NCBI GenBank assembly: GCA_009663005.1
Contig: CM018906.1
Coordinates: forward strand, 13,982,341 to 14,002,340
Direction: 5' to 3'
From: Actinidia chinensis
Lineage: Eukaryota > Streptophyta > Magnoliopsida > Ericales > Actinidiaceae
Length of the DNA stretch: 20,000 nucleotides
This document shows positions 9,700-18,512 of this stretch, piece by piece. The position numbers were made by a program, and so were the translations under genes. How positions within the stretch are numbered: the stretch's first letter is position 1; each line of letters opens with the position of its first letter. The notes beneath the pieces are model-generated. The model was given only the letters and a program-made list of their open reading frames with translations. It was not told the origin of the DNA and searched no databases.

Positions 9700-10340
9700 T
9701 AACATTTCATAAGGGTTTTATCAATTTTCTTACGGGTATTCTATTAAGAATATAATTAGCATGATAAAAATAGCTTCCCCCCACAATTCTGAGATAACAC
9801 CCAGAACTAATAAATAGCATTTCATCATATCCTTTAAGTTCTATTCTTCCGACACTAAGCAACTCCATGACTGGGGAGCAATAGGTGCATTGTTTGTGTA
9901 TAATACCATGTTGCGCACAAAACTCATAAATGTGTCTCATATTCACACCTCTATCACTTCGTAGCACCTTAACTTTCTTGCTAAGTTGATTTTCGACGTC
10001 TTGTAAATGTATGAAAGCATCCAAAATTCATCTTTCTTCTCAACATACACAACAAAATCTAGAATATCATAAATAAATGTATAATGTACTTTTTTCCCCT
10101 CTAGATTGTATAGATTTTTAAAATACAAAAATCACTAGAAACTAATTCAAGAGGTCAGTACTCCTTTCAATAGTTGAAAATGATTTTCTAGTCATTTTTG
10201 CTCTACACAAATTTCCCATTTATGATTCAAGTTTATATAAACTTAGGTAGACATTCCAATTATTAAGTCTTCGCAAAAGAATGCTAATTATATGTCCTAA
10301 TCTAACAGCCCATAAATGAGGGAAGACTCAAGCAAGTAGA
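9700..10340 (-). pseudogene. pol: Copia integrase remnant
   Basis: The best preserved part of pol. On the minus strand it starts with H-L-W-A-V-R-L-G-H (start of the HHCC zinc-binding domain, about 10320) and K-M-T-R-K-S-F (about 10190). The core follows: Y-T-F-I-Y-D (family FIDDYSR, first catalytic Asp region, about 10070), V-E-N-Q-L-S-K-K-V-K-V-L-R-S-D-R-G (9995-9945, second Asp), E-F-C-A-Q-H-G-I-I-H-K-Q, then S-P-V-M-E-L-L-S-V-G-R-I where the family has S-P-Q-S-N-G-V-A-E-R (third acidic residue not preserved), and A-N-Y-I-L-N-R-I-P (about 9740). A 105-codon open frame covers 9707-10024. Integrase inserts the cDNA into the host chromosome; this copy cannot. Confidence 0.85.
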
Positions 10341-10439
10341 AAAATAACATCCTTATTTCATTCAATTTGGAACAATATGTCATTAATTCAATTTAAAAAG
10401 CCAATCACTCATGTATCCCTTTCATACATACCATTGCCC

Positions 10440-10840
10440 ACTCTTGTAAGTACAAAATTTGTCAGATTTCAACCCTAGCGAAAGCCATTTTTGCTCAACA
10501 ATGAGCCAGAAACTAGTTCTTCGGATGTCTGAAAACATGCATCCACTTGTTGAGAGGAGTTCCTTTCCAGATGTCATTTTTAGAATCACTTTGCTTGGCC
10601 TACCACGTTAGAAGTTGACAGAGTTCCCAGTAAAGTTGTTCACCATCATTCACCTTTGCGTAAGATGAAAACATCTTCTTTATCGAAGCATATTGTGGCG
10701 AGTAGCTCCAATCCACCAAACATTCTTAAAATTTTGTATACCAAATTTGCTATGACACAAAACGCCAGAGATTCATGCTGGGGATGCAAGCACACAGATT
10801 CTAACATCTGTTTCAGTACTGTGCATGGGCACACATTTTG
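10440..10840 (-). pseudogene. pol: Copia protease remnant with catalytic Asp-Thr missing
   Basis: Minus-strand translation shows V-W-W-I-G-A-T-R-H at 10720-10693, where copia proteases have W-W-I-D-T-G-A-T-R-H. Precisely the six bases encoding the catalytic D-T of the DTG active site are absent. Downstream are G-N-S-V-T-S-N-V-V-G-Q (about 10625-10593), S-G-S-L-L-S-K-N-G-F-R (about 10520-10485) and N-F-V-L, all family-typical but in shifting frames. Retroelement proteases cut the Gag-Pol polyprotein. This one is inactive through both the deletion and stops. Confidence 0.7.
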
Positions 10841-10849
10841 CTCGAACTT

Positions 10850-11714
10850 CCATAATCCTTGGGCTTTGCTACGACATTCATTGGCTCTATGTCCGATCTT
10901 GTCACATTTGTAGCCCTTTCTCTTGAAACTTTCTTGTTGAACCTTGAGATGTACCGTTACAAGAAGCTTTAGTTCTTGTTCTTAGGCCCTTGTTCCACAA
11001 CATGGCCTTCGACTCCATTGAAATCTTTCTGTCTTTTCTCAGAATTTGGTTGTATTCTTCTATCCTCAATCACAATCAGTTCCTACAATTTCATCTCCTT
11101 GCGTTTATGCTTTAAAATTATTTTGAATTCCCTCCAATTAGGCAGTAATTCTCATTATTGCCAGCAACTTGAATGATCACTAAGTGACATCCTTCACGCA
11201 TGTATATCATGTATCACAACTTGGAGTCTTTAACTGACTGATCAAGTACGAGAATCCAACATCTTCTAACCAAAAATTGCCAACAATGAATTTCTTCATT
11301 CCAGTATCTTTCTGGTTTTATACTTTTTATCAAGAGATTCCCATATTCGTTCGCTATCTTGATTAGGCTATATACATTGTAACGTATGTCCAATCCATGA
11401 GGAATAATTGCGGCACAAAAAAATCTGAATGCTTCCAGTATCAACAGCCACAACCATTTGCACATCCGACTCATCTTCTTTATAGCGTTGGAGTTGTTTC
11501 ATGGAGGAAAACCTTGCCAAAATAAGATATAAGATAAAATAAACATCTTTTGCTGCTATCTTTTAAAATTAGTTCCATTGAACTTTTCTGGTTTCTCTCC
11601 ATGATTTACCGGAACCGATACAGGAATCGGTGGCATGATTGTAATGGGATTACTTCCAGAACCTCCATCATATCCGGGGTTTCCATAACCAGTGTCATCA
11701 GAAACACTTGCCAT
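10850..11714 (-). pseudogene. gag: Copia gag (capsid/nucleocapsid) remnant
   Basis: ATG at 11714 (minus strand) starts MASVSDDTGYGNPGYDG, followed by a Pro-rich stretch and F-N-G-T-N-F-K-R, the start of the plant copia gag (UBN2-like) domain. After the domain start the frame breaks (about 11560-11470). Later pieces match gag helices: L-Y-N-V-Y-S equivalents near 11375, Y-K-M-L-D-S-R equivalents near 11260, W-R-E-F-K-N-N-L-K-H-K-R-K-E-M-K (about 11135-11085) and R-I-E-E-Y-N. The zinc knuckle reads G-Y-K-C-D-K-I-G-H-R-A-N-E-C-R (about 10913-10870), a CCHC motif lacking its first Cys. The ATG lies about 90 bases inside the end of the 5' LTR, which is normal spacing for a leader. Confidence 0.8.
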
Positions 11715-11803
11715 CGATTCTGATAAAACAGAATTCAACCAAAGAATTAAAAAAAAAATCACAGTAGAAGAAAGTAGAAGTGATAATCTATCTGTCTTAA
11801 GAT

Positions 11804-12878
11804 TGTTGGAAAATCTTCTATGCAATTCAAATAAACATACTGAAATTAAATTAACAGAAAGTTCAATAATTAACACCATTAACAGAACTTCTTCTTCGAA
11901 GAACAAGAATTCAAATTTGTGCTGAGGCATATATTCAATACAGGGTCCCTTAAGGAAAGATATCCTCCGCACGGGTTGCTAACGGATGTTAATAGACTCT
12001 GTCTCCCGGATACAACAGTCTCGACATCTTACTGAGCAGCACAAACAATTCGTAAGCCTGGCGACACCAACAACAATGATGTACTCTCTTTTACGGTATG
12101 CAAACATGAAGGAAAGGGAGAGCGGAGGAATAGATGAATTGCTTAGATTTACGAGTATACCAACATGGCCTGAGGGAGAGGATGTTATATAGGAAAATTC
12201 GTGAACTTTTAGAAAGGAGGAATTTTTCTAAAGAAGGAATTTTTCCGGGGGATCTGTTGTTTAAAATTCAAATGTACAGGGACAAAAACGAAAAGACGCA
12301 ATAGTTCTGGATTAAACCTAAAGGACGCAACTATGTCGGATAAATCCGAAAAAGACGGCAAAAATATTCGAGGGACCAAAATATAATTACTGGAAATTAT
12401 AATTAAATAAATAATTTTTTCAGTAAAAATTTATATTAGTCCGACCCAACTACAAACCGCACAAGCACACAGCCCCGGCGGGCGGCAGCGCGTGGTGTGG
12501 TATTTTTGGTCCAGTCAATAAAGTTCATAGCTGGACCCAAGTCCATCCATAACTCTCCTCTTCAAAAACTTGCGGTTACCCCTTGGGGCCCAACCAAGGA
12601 GTGAAATTTACCTCCGTATAAACCACGTTACTTTCTCTCTCCTTACCAATGTGAGACTAAAACAAACTTTTTTACATAAGCCATATTATGTAGACACTTT
12701 GGAGTCAATTTTCAATTCATTGTAAGTAGTTTGAACAACTAATTTACCACATCCTTAATCCCCACATGGAAGTGTATTAAAGACACTTTAAAACCCATCT
12801 AAAAGTATATGAGTCCCACTTTAATAAGGCCTCCCAAAGTTGGGCAAAATTATGGGTTAAAACACATTTTTTCCTACA
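11804..12878 (-). repeat. Copia 5' LTR (right LTR)
   Basis: Starts TGTTGGAAAATCTT and ends TTTCCTACA on the plus strand, aligned with 6981-8049. Read on the minus strand it begins TGTAGG at 12878 and ends CCAACA at 11804, followed by ATCTTAAGACAG. That is not the usual plant TGGTATCAGAGC primer site, so the PBS is mutated or uses another tRNA. Confidence 0.85.
12185..12191 (-). promoter_or_regulatory. Likely TATA box of the copia LTR promoter
   Basis: Minus-strand CTATATAAC lies about 690 bases into the 5' LTR. A TATA-like motif is kept at the equivalent place of the other LTR (about 7356-7362). This position suits a U3/R boundary in a 1.07-kb LTR. Activity is inferred only. Confidence 0.4.
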
Positions 12879-12884
12879 CTTTCT

Positions 12885-13735
12885 CCCCAAAAAATCACTT
12901 CTTAGGGATAATCATTAGAGTTTTACAACCTAAAAAATAGAGAGATACATTACTACAAAATGAAGAACAAATTAAAAAGTATAATGCTTTTGAAAGTGTT
13001 GCTAATTTGGGAGAAATGAAGGTGAAAGAAATTGATGTTTTAATTTTTTTTTGATATGGTTCCCACTAAAAAAATGATCCAATGGATAAAAAATATGTCC
13101 ACCTTTAGAGGTTTTTTTGCCATTGAATAACAATCTATATGGGCCCCACACATTTGAGAAGAAGGAAGTGATATTTTTTTTTTGAGAAAAAAATAGTCTC
13201 AGGTGAAATCTTAGCTATTGAATTAATTCAAATGGATTCCAAACCGTGATATAAGTATAAGAACAAAGTTTTTGAATCTTTCAAACTATCTTCCATATCT
13301 TATGGTCGGAATTCATTGAGTAATCCCAAGGATGAGATTCACTTGAGACTATGTTTTTTCTTACAAAAAATATCACTTTCTTCTGCTCAAAATAGTGGGG
13401 GCCCACAAGATTGTAATTCAATAGCCAAAAAACCATTAAAACAGGACATAATTTACCTATTGGATCATTTTTTTAGTTGGACCACACCAAAAAAATACTA
13501 AAACACCTCTTTTTTTTTCTCTCATTACCCAAAGACTATTAACGCTTTTTAAAAATCATATACTTTCTATTTTTCTCTCTTTTATAGTAATGTATTTCCT
13601 TCATAATGCATGCATTGTAATATCTTAAGCTGAGTTATATCTATCGTTTTTTTTTATGTTGTAAAACTTAATAGTACAAACCAAAAAAGTAATTTTTTTT
13701 TTTTTGACGTAGTGCCTGGGAGCACGGGAAATTAC
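12885..13735. repeat. Long imperfect inverted repeat (body of the foldback element)
   Basis: The left arm (about 12885-13260) and the right arm (about 13295-13735) are imperfect reverse complements along most of their length, with a small loop. Strong blocks are AAAAAAATGATCCAAT on the left against ATTGGATCATTTTTTT on the right, GGGCCCCACA against TGGGGGCCCA, and AAGTGATATTTTTT against AAAAAATATCACTTT. The right arm has an extra roughly 40-base segment near 13610-13650. The 61-codon frame at 13316-13501 is inside this arm and is not a gene. Confidence 0.75.
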
Positions 13736-14388
13736 TAGTTATAGATATGTTACAAACTATTTGGCCAGAGCAAGTTATGGTTTTGAGTTTCAATGATCGT
13801 AGCAATGGTAATACTCTTCCCCTCACTCTCCCTTGGACTACATAAGGCTTAAAACCTGATAATTACATATATTTGTGGGACGGGGAAATACATGTAGCCG
13901 GGATAGATAGAGCAAAATACTGGGATAGAAGATAGGTGTTCTAAGTTGTCAAAATTGTAAACTACGTTATATGCATCACTAATAATTCATATGGCCGTTC
14001 CTAGTTAAACCAAATAAGTTAAAATCACATGATTTTGATGGTTCAGGATGAAATGGAAAAAAATGGAAGTAGTATAGGAGATAAAACTGTGTGTAATTGA
14101 GCTTATACTTTTTTACAAAGTGGTTAAGGACTAATTTTCTTCTTTCCTATTCATATATTAACATAAAGAAATTGTTAAAGAAATATTTTTAAAGAACTTG
14201 ACTTGATGATTTAGAATGCAGAAGTATACTTGAATTCTAATTAATCACTTATCATCTACAGCATTCTTTCTTGAGAATCGTACATCTTCTTTTTCATGCC
14301 ACTATTGCTAAATGAGTTTCGATTACAAAGTTTCTTTTTTTTTTTTTATGTACTGAAAATCATATTTGTCTTGAAGTAAACGGGAATT

Positions 14389-14763
14389 GTGGTGAAGAAG
14401 TTCATTTCGCATGATTTCAAATTGGGGTTAAGAACCAATGATTCAATAGCGTATTACGTGAACTGTTTTTTCCCTTCTTTTTATTTTTGTGAAAATGACA
14501 CTCTTTTTCAAAGTAAATTTATAAAGTGGATGATAAGTTTTTTAGGCACTTGGCCCACCTCCCTCTTTAAACCATGCTACATCACTACGAAATCAGAACA
14601 AAAACCTGGCCATGACAACAAACCCCTTGGGAAGCCCTTAAAATTCCTTGCATTGCCATGTAACCACAATCTTCCAATGGCATTTGAAAACTTATACAAC
14701 CCCTCATTCGGAGCAACACCTAGGACCATACTTGGTCAAAGCAACCATGGTCCTACTAGCTAG
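14389..14763 (+). other. Unrecognised 124-codon open frame inside intron 1
   Basis: Runs from a GTG-type start (the translation begins V/M-V-K-K-F-I-S-H) to TAG after N-H-G-P-T-S. It includes F-P-S-F-Y-F-C-E-N-D-T-L-F-Q-S near the middle and a Pro/Asn-rich C-terminal half (K-P-L-G-K-P-L-K-F-L-A-L-P). I recognise no domain. It lacks a good ATG, lies in the pseudogene intron and has no apparent neighbours, so chance is the likeliest explanation. A decayed gene or transposon fragment is possible. Confidence 0.15.
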
Positions 14764-15040
14764 GTTTCATAACTGGGGTTCCGAGTACTAAGTGGGCGGG
14801 TCCGCGGGTCTTGATGTCAGATTCTTTGTAAACCTAAATTTTAGTATACTTGTATTTTTGTCTCAAATTAATTATGAGTACAGTACACATTCTGAATTAT
14901 TCCAGATAATAAATCTTGAATTATTTAAAAATGTACTTGAAATCAAATGAGATTATAAAAAAATATGAAAAATATTAAAAGTGTTAACCTCACATCGCTT
15001 ATTTAAGCCACCCAAAATTATTATATAAGAAGTGAACCTT

Positions 15041-15082
15041 TATCTTTTGATCACCCATTCAAATAATGGGTCAACAAAGATA
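15041..15082. repeat. Short hairpin
   Basis: TATCTTTTGATCACCCATT faces AATGGGTCAACAAAGATA across a five-base loop (CAAAT). The stem is about 18 base pairs with a few mismatches. It may be the core of a decayed small element; no function is visible. Confidence 0.5.
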
Positions 15083-15574
15083 AGTGATAGTTTTTTTCTT
15101 CTTTTATAGATGGGAAAAGATAAGTAAAGTTGAGCAAAGAAAGTTGATCTCATCCAGCCACCTTACTCGAAGTTGCTTCAAAAGTCAAGGATACATAAGT
15201 AAATTACTTGAATAATTAGATTTGCATATATTTTTCACTGCCGGAATAGATAAAACATGTAAGAGGATAATTCCCCCTATGGATCTGAAATTATTTTACT
15301 CATGACAGAGACTAAATTTCCAGAAGAAAGGCTGTTCAAGTTTTTTGTCTTCTAATTCCACTTGCAAGTTTTGAGCTGCTTTAGTTCTCCTCTTGCAGTT
15401 TTTCCTTCAATTTGTTTGTTTCTTGTTTTTTTTCTAGTGCTCTGTAAACCCATTTCATCCCATGGCTGATTTTGATAAATAATCATTCGTCTACCTATCT
15501 TCACCTTAATTTGATATGTTTTTCCCCAATCTTGACAGAATGAATTTGTTTTCCATTTTGAGTTGAGCTTTTAT

Positions 15575-16668
15575 GTATGAAGCCCAGTTCATTGAGATAA
15601 ATTGTTGAAGGAACTCAGAATAAAGCTAACTACCAAGCGTCTGAGAGGTCCTCACACCACCTAATGGTATGGATTCTCGAACAAAAGATATTAATTTAAT
15701 GGTTCAAAAACGGTCACCGAGTTGGCATTCTCGTGATATGGAATAGGTGGAGAGGGAAACTACTATTGCCAAAAGTTGTGTACACTCAAACGGTGTATGT
15801 TTTGATGCTAGCAGCGTTGGTCTTTCCACTAATATCAGAGAAGATGCCAAAAACCCAATGGCTTACTGCGATTGCAAAGACATCTTATTTCATATATTTT
15901 AAGAAAAGAAGAGCACAAAGTAAACGATGTTGAAGAGATGTCAGGAGGCTTCAATTATATTAACCAACAACGTGTTCTTCTTGTTCTCGATGGATGTGGA
16001 TATGAGGGACCAACTAATATGCGTTATTTGGCCAACAAGAGTGGTTTTTTCCAGGAAGTAAAGTCATCATAACTACTAGGCTTCGGACCTTGATAAATGC
16101 TGTCCTGTTTAATCAGTTTATGAGCCCCTGAAAAATTTCCCCATTAAGAATTGAGCTTTTTAGTAGACATATGCTTTTGGAGAAACAGGCCTATTCAAGG
16201 GTACAAGGAGTTATCGAATGTTTGTACAACACTGTGAAGGGCTTCCTTAGCTCTTCAAGTTTTGGGGTCTTCTTGCGCAGGAAAAGCCTAGATGTATGGA
16301 CAAAGTATGTTACGAAATTTGCAAACACGTTCTGACAGACAATTCTTGAAAAACTTGAAATAGCTTTGATTTTCTTTACAAGATAAGCCCTATAAAAATG
16401 TATTCCTTGAGATAGCTTGTTTCTTCTATCTTTTGTTGGAAAGAAGAAATGACACATCACCATTCCTTGATGGGTGTGCATATTACACACAGCTGGAATC
16501 ACATCTCCTTGATTCGAAATCTTTTGACACGAAAAATGGTAAAGGCTGAGAATTCATCATTTATTCAGGACATGGGAAAACAAATCGTATTGGTCAGAAT
16601 CATATTATCCTCAGGAGCGGAGCAGAATCTGGCGGCATAAGAGTCATTCAATATCTGAATGAAAAGAT
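15575..16668 (+). pseudogene. TNL exon 2: NB-ARC domain, disrupted
   Basis: Begins G/TATGAAGCCCAGTTCATTGAG (Y-E-A-Q-F-I-E), then I-V-E-G-T-Q-N-K and G-M-D-S-R-like residues. NB-ARC motifs appear in order over several frames: the P-loop at 15746-15770 (G-G-x-G-K-T-T-I-A, broken by small indels), K-V-V-Y-T-Q, RNBS-A (E-D-A-K-N-P, then R-H-L-I-S-Y-I-L-R-K-E at 15872-15906), kinase 2 R-V-L-L-V-L-D-G (about 15971-15994), RNBS-B G-S-K-V-I-I-T-T-R-L-R (about 16054-16086), W-R-N-R-P-I-Q-G-Y-K-E-L-S (about 16178-16216), GLPL as G-L-P-x-A-L-Q-V-L-G-S-S (about 16238-16270), L-D-I-A-C-F-F (about 16406-16427), and an MHD region reduced to x-H-H-L-x-x-D-M-G-K-Q-I-V (about 16550-16590). The normal ATPase switch is destroyed. 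The donor GTAAGA follows at 16669. Confidence 0.85.
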
Positions 16669-16769
16669 GTAAGAACATGTTTTGCGAAGTTCATTGTTTT
16701 TTTGATTTTGCCCATGCTAGCCAGTCAATTATCTAACTTTCATTTTTTTCCTTTCTTTTGTTTTTAAAG
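16669..16769 (+). other. TNL intron 2 (101 bp)
   Basis: Donor GTAAGA at 16669, a long T-rich tract (about 16737-16766) and an acceptor AAAG ending at 16769. Size and position match the short intron between the NB-ARC and first LRR exons of TNL genes. The splice sites look intact. Confidence 0.7.
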
Positions 16770-17115
16770 GTACCTAAAAAATTGAAGGCCTCACTTTTGA
16801 CCTGAATGTGTTGAAAAGAATGAATTTGAGACCGCTCATCGTTTTGGATTTTCCTATGAAGCACCCGAGTTGAGCATCGAAGGTGGTAGACATTGAAACT
16901 AATGCGTTTGAAATATATTGTAAACTTGATACTACTCAAACTCAGTTGGTACAACTCTCTGGATGCTTATAATGCCTTTTCCCAAAAGATTAAGATGGTT
17001 ATATTGGCACAGTTTCTCTCCAGAGTACATGCCCAATGGTTTTTCCTATTGACAAGTTTGGTCGCTCTTGACATCGCTACGCAACTTTGAAACAGTTTTG
17101 GGAGTGGAGCTAAGG
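16770..17115 (+). pseudogene. TNL exon 3: NB-ARC/LRR linker and first LRRs, disrupted
   Basis: After the acceptor the frames give G-T-x-x-K-x-I-E-G-L-T-F-D-L (the G-T-x-x-I-E-G-L motif that opens this exon in TNLs). Then come D-I-E-T-N-A-F (counterpart of T-x-A-F-x-x-M), V-Q-L-S-G-C, F-P-K-R-L-R-W-L-Y-W-H-S-F (about 16977-17010), Y-M-P-N-G-F-S and L-K-Q-F-W. These are the usual L-R-W-L-x-W-x-x-x-P-L-x-x-x-P repeats. Frame changes and stops separate the pieces. The exon ends near AAGG/GTATGA at 17115. Confidence 0.8.
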
Positions 17116-17228
17116 GTATGATATTTATTTTGCTTCTACTTTTATTGTATCAATTCGGGTTATTGAATTAGTTGTATAGAATGCTACTTCTGAACTTAGT
17201 TGGCATTATTGTTTGCTTTTTTAAATAG
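17116..17228 (+). other. TNL intron 3 (113 bp)
   Basis: Donor GTATGA, then a T-rich sequence with the acceptor AAATAG at 17223-17228. It is the normal small intron between LRR exons of a TNL. Confidence 0.65.
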
Positions 17229-18120
17229 GTTTCTGGATCGCGAAATGCTAAATGTCAGTCACTCACCTAATTAGCTAAAACTCCAGACTTCTCAAATCCC
17301 CATCTAGAGCAACTATTCTTCAAAGATTGTCCAAGTTTGATTGAGATCGTTGAATCTAATTGTACAATCTACAAAGAATCTTTGCATTGAATCTTAGATG
17401 TACAATCTGAGAAAGCGTGCCATACAAATTAGCATGGTAGAATCTCTTGACGAACTAAAGTTTTCTGGTTGCTCAGTCTTAGGGTGCAATCGAGGAGCTG
17501 ACGAAGATGAGGTCATTGCGAGTAACTTCCCGCTGATAGGATGAATATAAATCAATTACTCCCACTATGGAGGTTGAAGCACAAGCATCTTTTTGGCCTT
17601 GGATTCCAAAGCCAGGGCAAACTATACAAATGTCATTGGCCCGAATTACCAAGTTCTTTGGTACATTTAGTCTGCTCATTGCAATCTCACCGATGATGCA
17701 TTTCCCTGGGATCTAAGTATCTATCCAAGTAACAGCATTTTTGTCTTGTTGGAAAAAAAATCCATTTCTAAACCCTAACCAAATTGCTTAGATCTTAAAG
17801 GGCTCCAACACGCTGGATTTCTCGTGGTGTCCAAAGCTTCCGGGATCTGTGGCCATCCGATTTTATAGAGGAACTAGTTGTTTACAGATGCAAAAATTGA
17901 AAAAATACCATTTGAAACTTCAGGCCGTATAAAACATATTTTCGCACGTGCTTGCATGAGTTTAGACTATGTTAGAATGTGGCTTACAAGATCTTACCGG
18001 TTGCAAAAGTTGATGTGGAACTCCTCAACATATTGGGCTTCTTCAACTTGACTTGATGGCAAATGGTGAAGCTTTCATGTTAATCGTAAACCTTGTATGG
18101 GTCGAAAGACGTGTTCCTAG
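17229..18120 (+). pseudogene. TNL exon 4: LRR region, disrupted
   Basis: Leucine-rich repeat phrases in order are L-N-V-S-H-S-P-N (family L-N-L-S-H-S, about 17249-17273), T-P-D-F-S-N-P and L-E-Q-L-F-F-K-D-C-P-S-L-I-E-I equivalents (about 17285-17345), N-L-R-K-R-A, M-V-E-S-L-D-E-L-K-F-S-G-C-S-V-L-G-C (17434-17487), G-M-N-I-N-Q-L-L-P, L-P-S-S-L-V-H-L, and N-L-T-D-D-A-F-P-W-D-L-S (about 17682-17716). A long degraded tail ends in V-D-V-E-L-L-N-I-L-G-F-F-N-L-D-L-M-A-N (about 18010-18065) and V-E-R-R-V-P. Several frames and stops are involved. The LRR determines effector or guardee recognition in the family. The donor is uncertain (about 18110-18125). Confidence 0.8.
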
Positions 18121-18207
18121 TTCGGTTTCTCAACTTCTTTCTCTCTCTTTCTCTCTCTCTCCTCTCGTTACTGCATTTCAATGTGAACTATTGATTTCAT
18201 TTCACAG
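18121..18207 (+). other. TNL intron 4, CT-rich
   Basis: Starts around GTTTCTC (18125) and contains a (CT)n-like stretch at about 18133-18165. It ends with TTCACAG at 18207, a good acceptor. Position matches the intron before the C-terminal exon of TNLs. Confidence 0.55.
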
Positions 18208-18476
18208 ATACTCTATGAATACATTGTATTCAGCACAATATTTTCCTGGGAATGATAAGTTCCACACTGGTTTTAGCATAGAATCGGGTCCACATTAACT
18301 TTACTATAACTTCATCTCCTCACCTTTTTCAGGTGTAATCTTTGCTTGGTATATACAGTTCCGACGACATAATTGGTTGCCGGTCCCTTTTCAATGTTAA
18401 GAATTAGTAACAGATCAGGACATAGAGACCGGTTATTTACGCCCAGGGGGGGTCTATGGCTTCCGGAAGCCGTGGA

Positions 18477-18512
<36 letters not shown>

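Larger units (their letters stand above)
6981..12878 (-). mobile_element. Ty1/copia LTR retrotransposon, complete but dead, inserted antisense
   Basis: Two LTRs of about 1.07 kb (6981-8049 and 11804-12878) start TG and end CA and flank a minus-strand internal region of about 3.75 kb. That region has the copia order gag, protease, integrase, reverse transcriptase, RNase H, and a polypurine tract sits directly next to the 3' LTR. CTTT lies just outside both ends (6977-6980 and 12879-12882), consistent with a target duplication of CTTT or ACTTT. The internal region is shorter than usual for the family because of deletions, chiefly in RT, and carries many stops. The LTRs differ by many substitutions and indels, which indicates an old insertion. 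It lies in the opposite orientation to the TNL and inside the foldback element. Confidence 0.85.
6931..13752. mobile_element. Foldback (long inverted-repeat) element, split by copia
   Basis: The left part is 6931-6980 plus 12879 onward, and the right end is at about 13752. Outside the copia, the left tip (ATTACTAATAATTGTTTATGC, then TCGCGGGTATGATACTTT) pairs with the reverse complement of the right tip (ATAACTAGTAATTTCCCGTGC, then TCCCAGGCACTACGTC). Pairing then continues on the far side of the copia. Examples are GTTTTACAAC, GATACATTACTAC, AAAAAAATGATCCAAT, GGGCCC and AAGTGATATTTTTT, each matched in inverted order by the 13300-13700 arm. The arms are about 400 bases and the loop only a few dozen bases around 13265-13295. 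Without copia the element is about 0.93 kb. No transposase is present. The right tip read on the minus strand, CACTACGTCAAAAA, recalls CACTA ends, but the pairing extends beyond it, so the superfamily is open. Confidence 0.68.
13753..15330. other. Intronic AT-rich sequence with no recognised gene
   Basis: Contains an unrecognised 124-codon open frame at 14389-14763 (described separately), a phrase AACCTCACATCGCTTATTTAAG at about 14986 that recalls the starts of some plant LTRs, and a short hairpin at 15041-15082. No clear element boundaries were found. Confidence 0.45.
5512..15574 (+). other. Expanded intron 1 of the TNL pseudogene
   Basis: It begins with donor GTAATT at 5512. It ends where the expected acceptor would precede TATGAAGCCC at 15576; there the sequence is TTTTATG, so the AG has been lost. 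TNL intron 1 is normally a few hundred bases. Here about 6.8 kb is identifiable transposon: MITE 6483-6860, foldback 6931-6980 plus 12879-13752, and copia 6981-12878. The parts at 5512-6480 and 13753-15570 are AT-rich with no recognised gene. The stretch at 15330-15560 is strongly T/C-rich, as expected upstream of an acceptor. Confidence 0.65.

Noticed and set aside
11692..11925. 77-codon plus-strand frame
   Set aside because: Antisense of the copia gag start and LTR end. The minus-strand frame has the recognisable gag residues.
11556..11972. Upstream extension of the gag frame beyond ATG 11714
   Set aside because: The extra N-terminal residues are translated LTR and leader. The gag family begins at M-A-S-V-S.
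13690..13735. CACTA transposon end (minus-strand CACTACGTCAAAAA)
   Set aside because: The inverted pairing with the left arm continues past this point by about 20-30 bases, and no matching 3-bp target duplication was found. It is kept only as a resemblance.
14981..15130. Solo LTR beginning TGTTAACCTCACATCGC
   Set aside because: The start resembles several plant LTRs, but no CA end, duplication or partner could be identified.
16191..16502. 103-codon minus-strand frame
   Set aside because: Antisense to the NB-ARC exon, where GLPL and L-D-I-A-C-F-F are readable on the plus strand.
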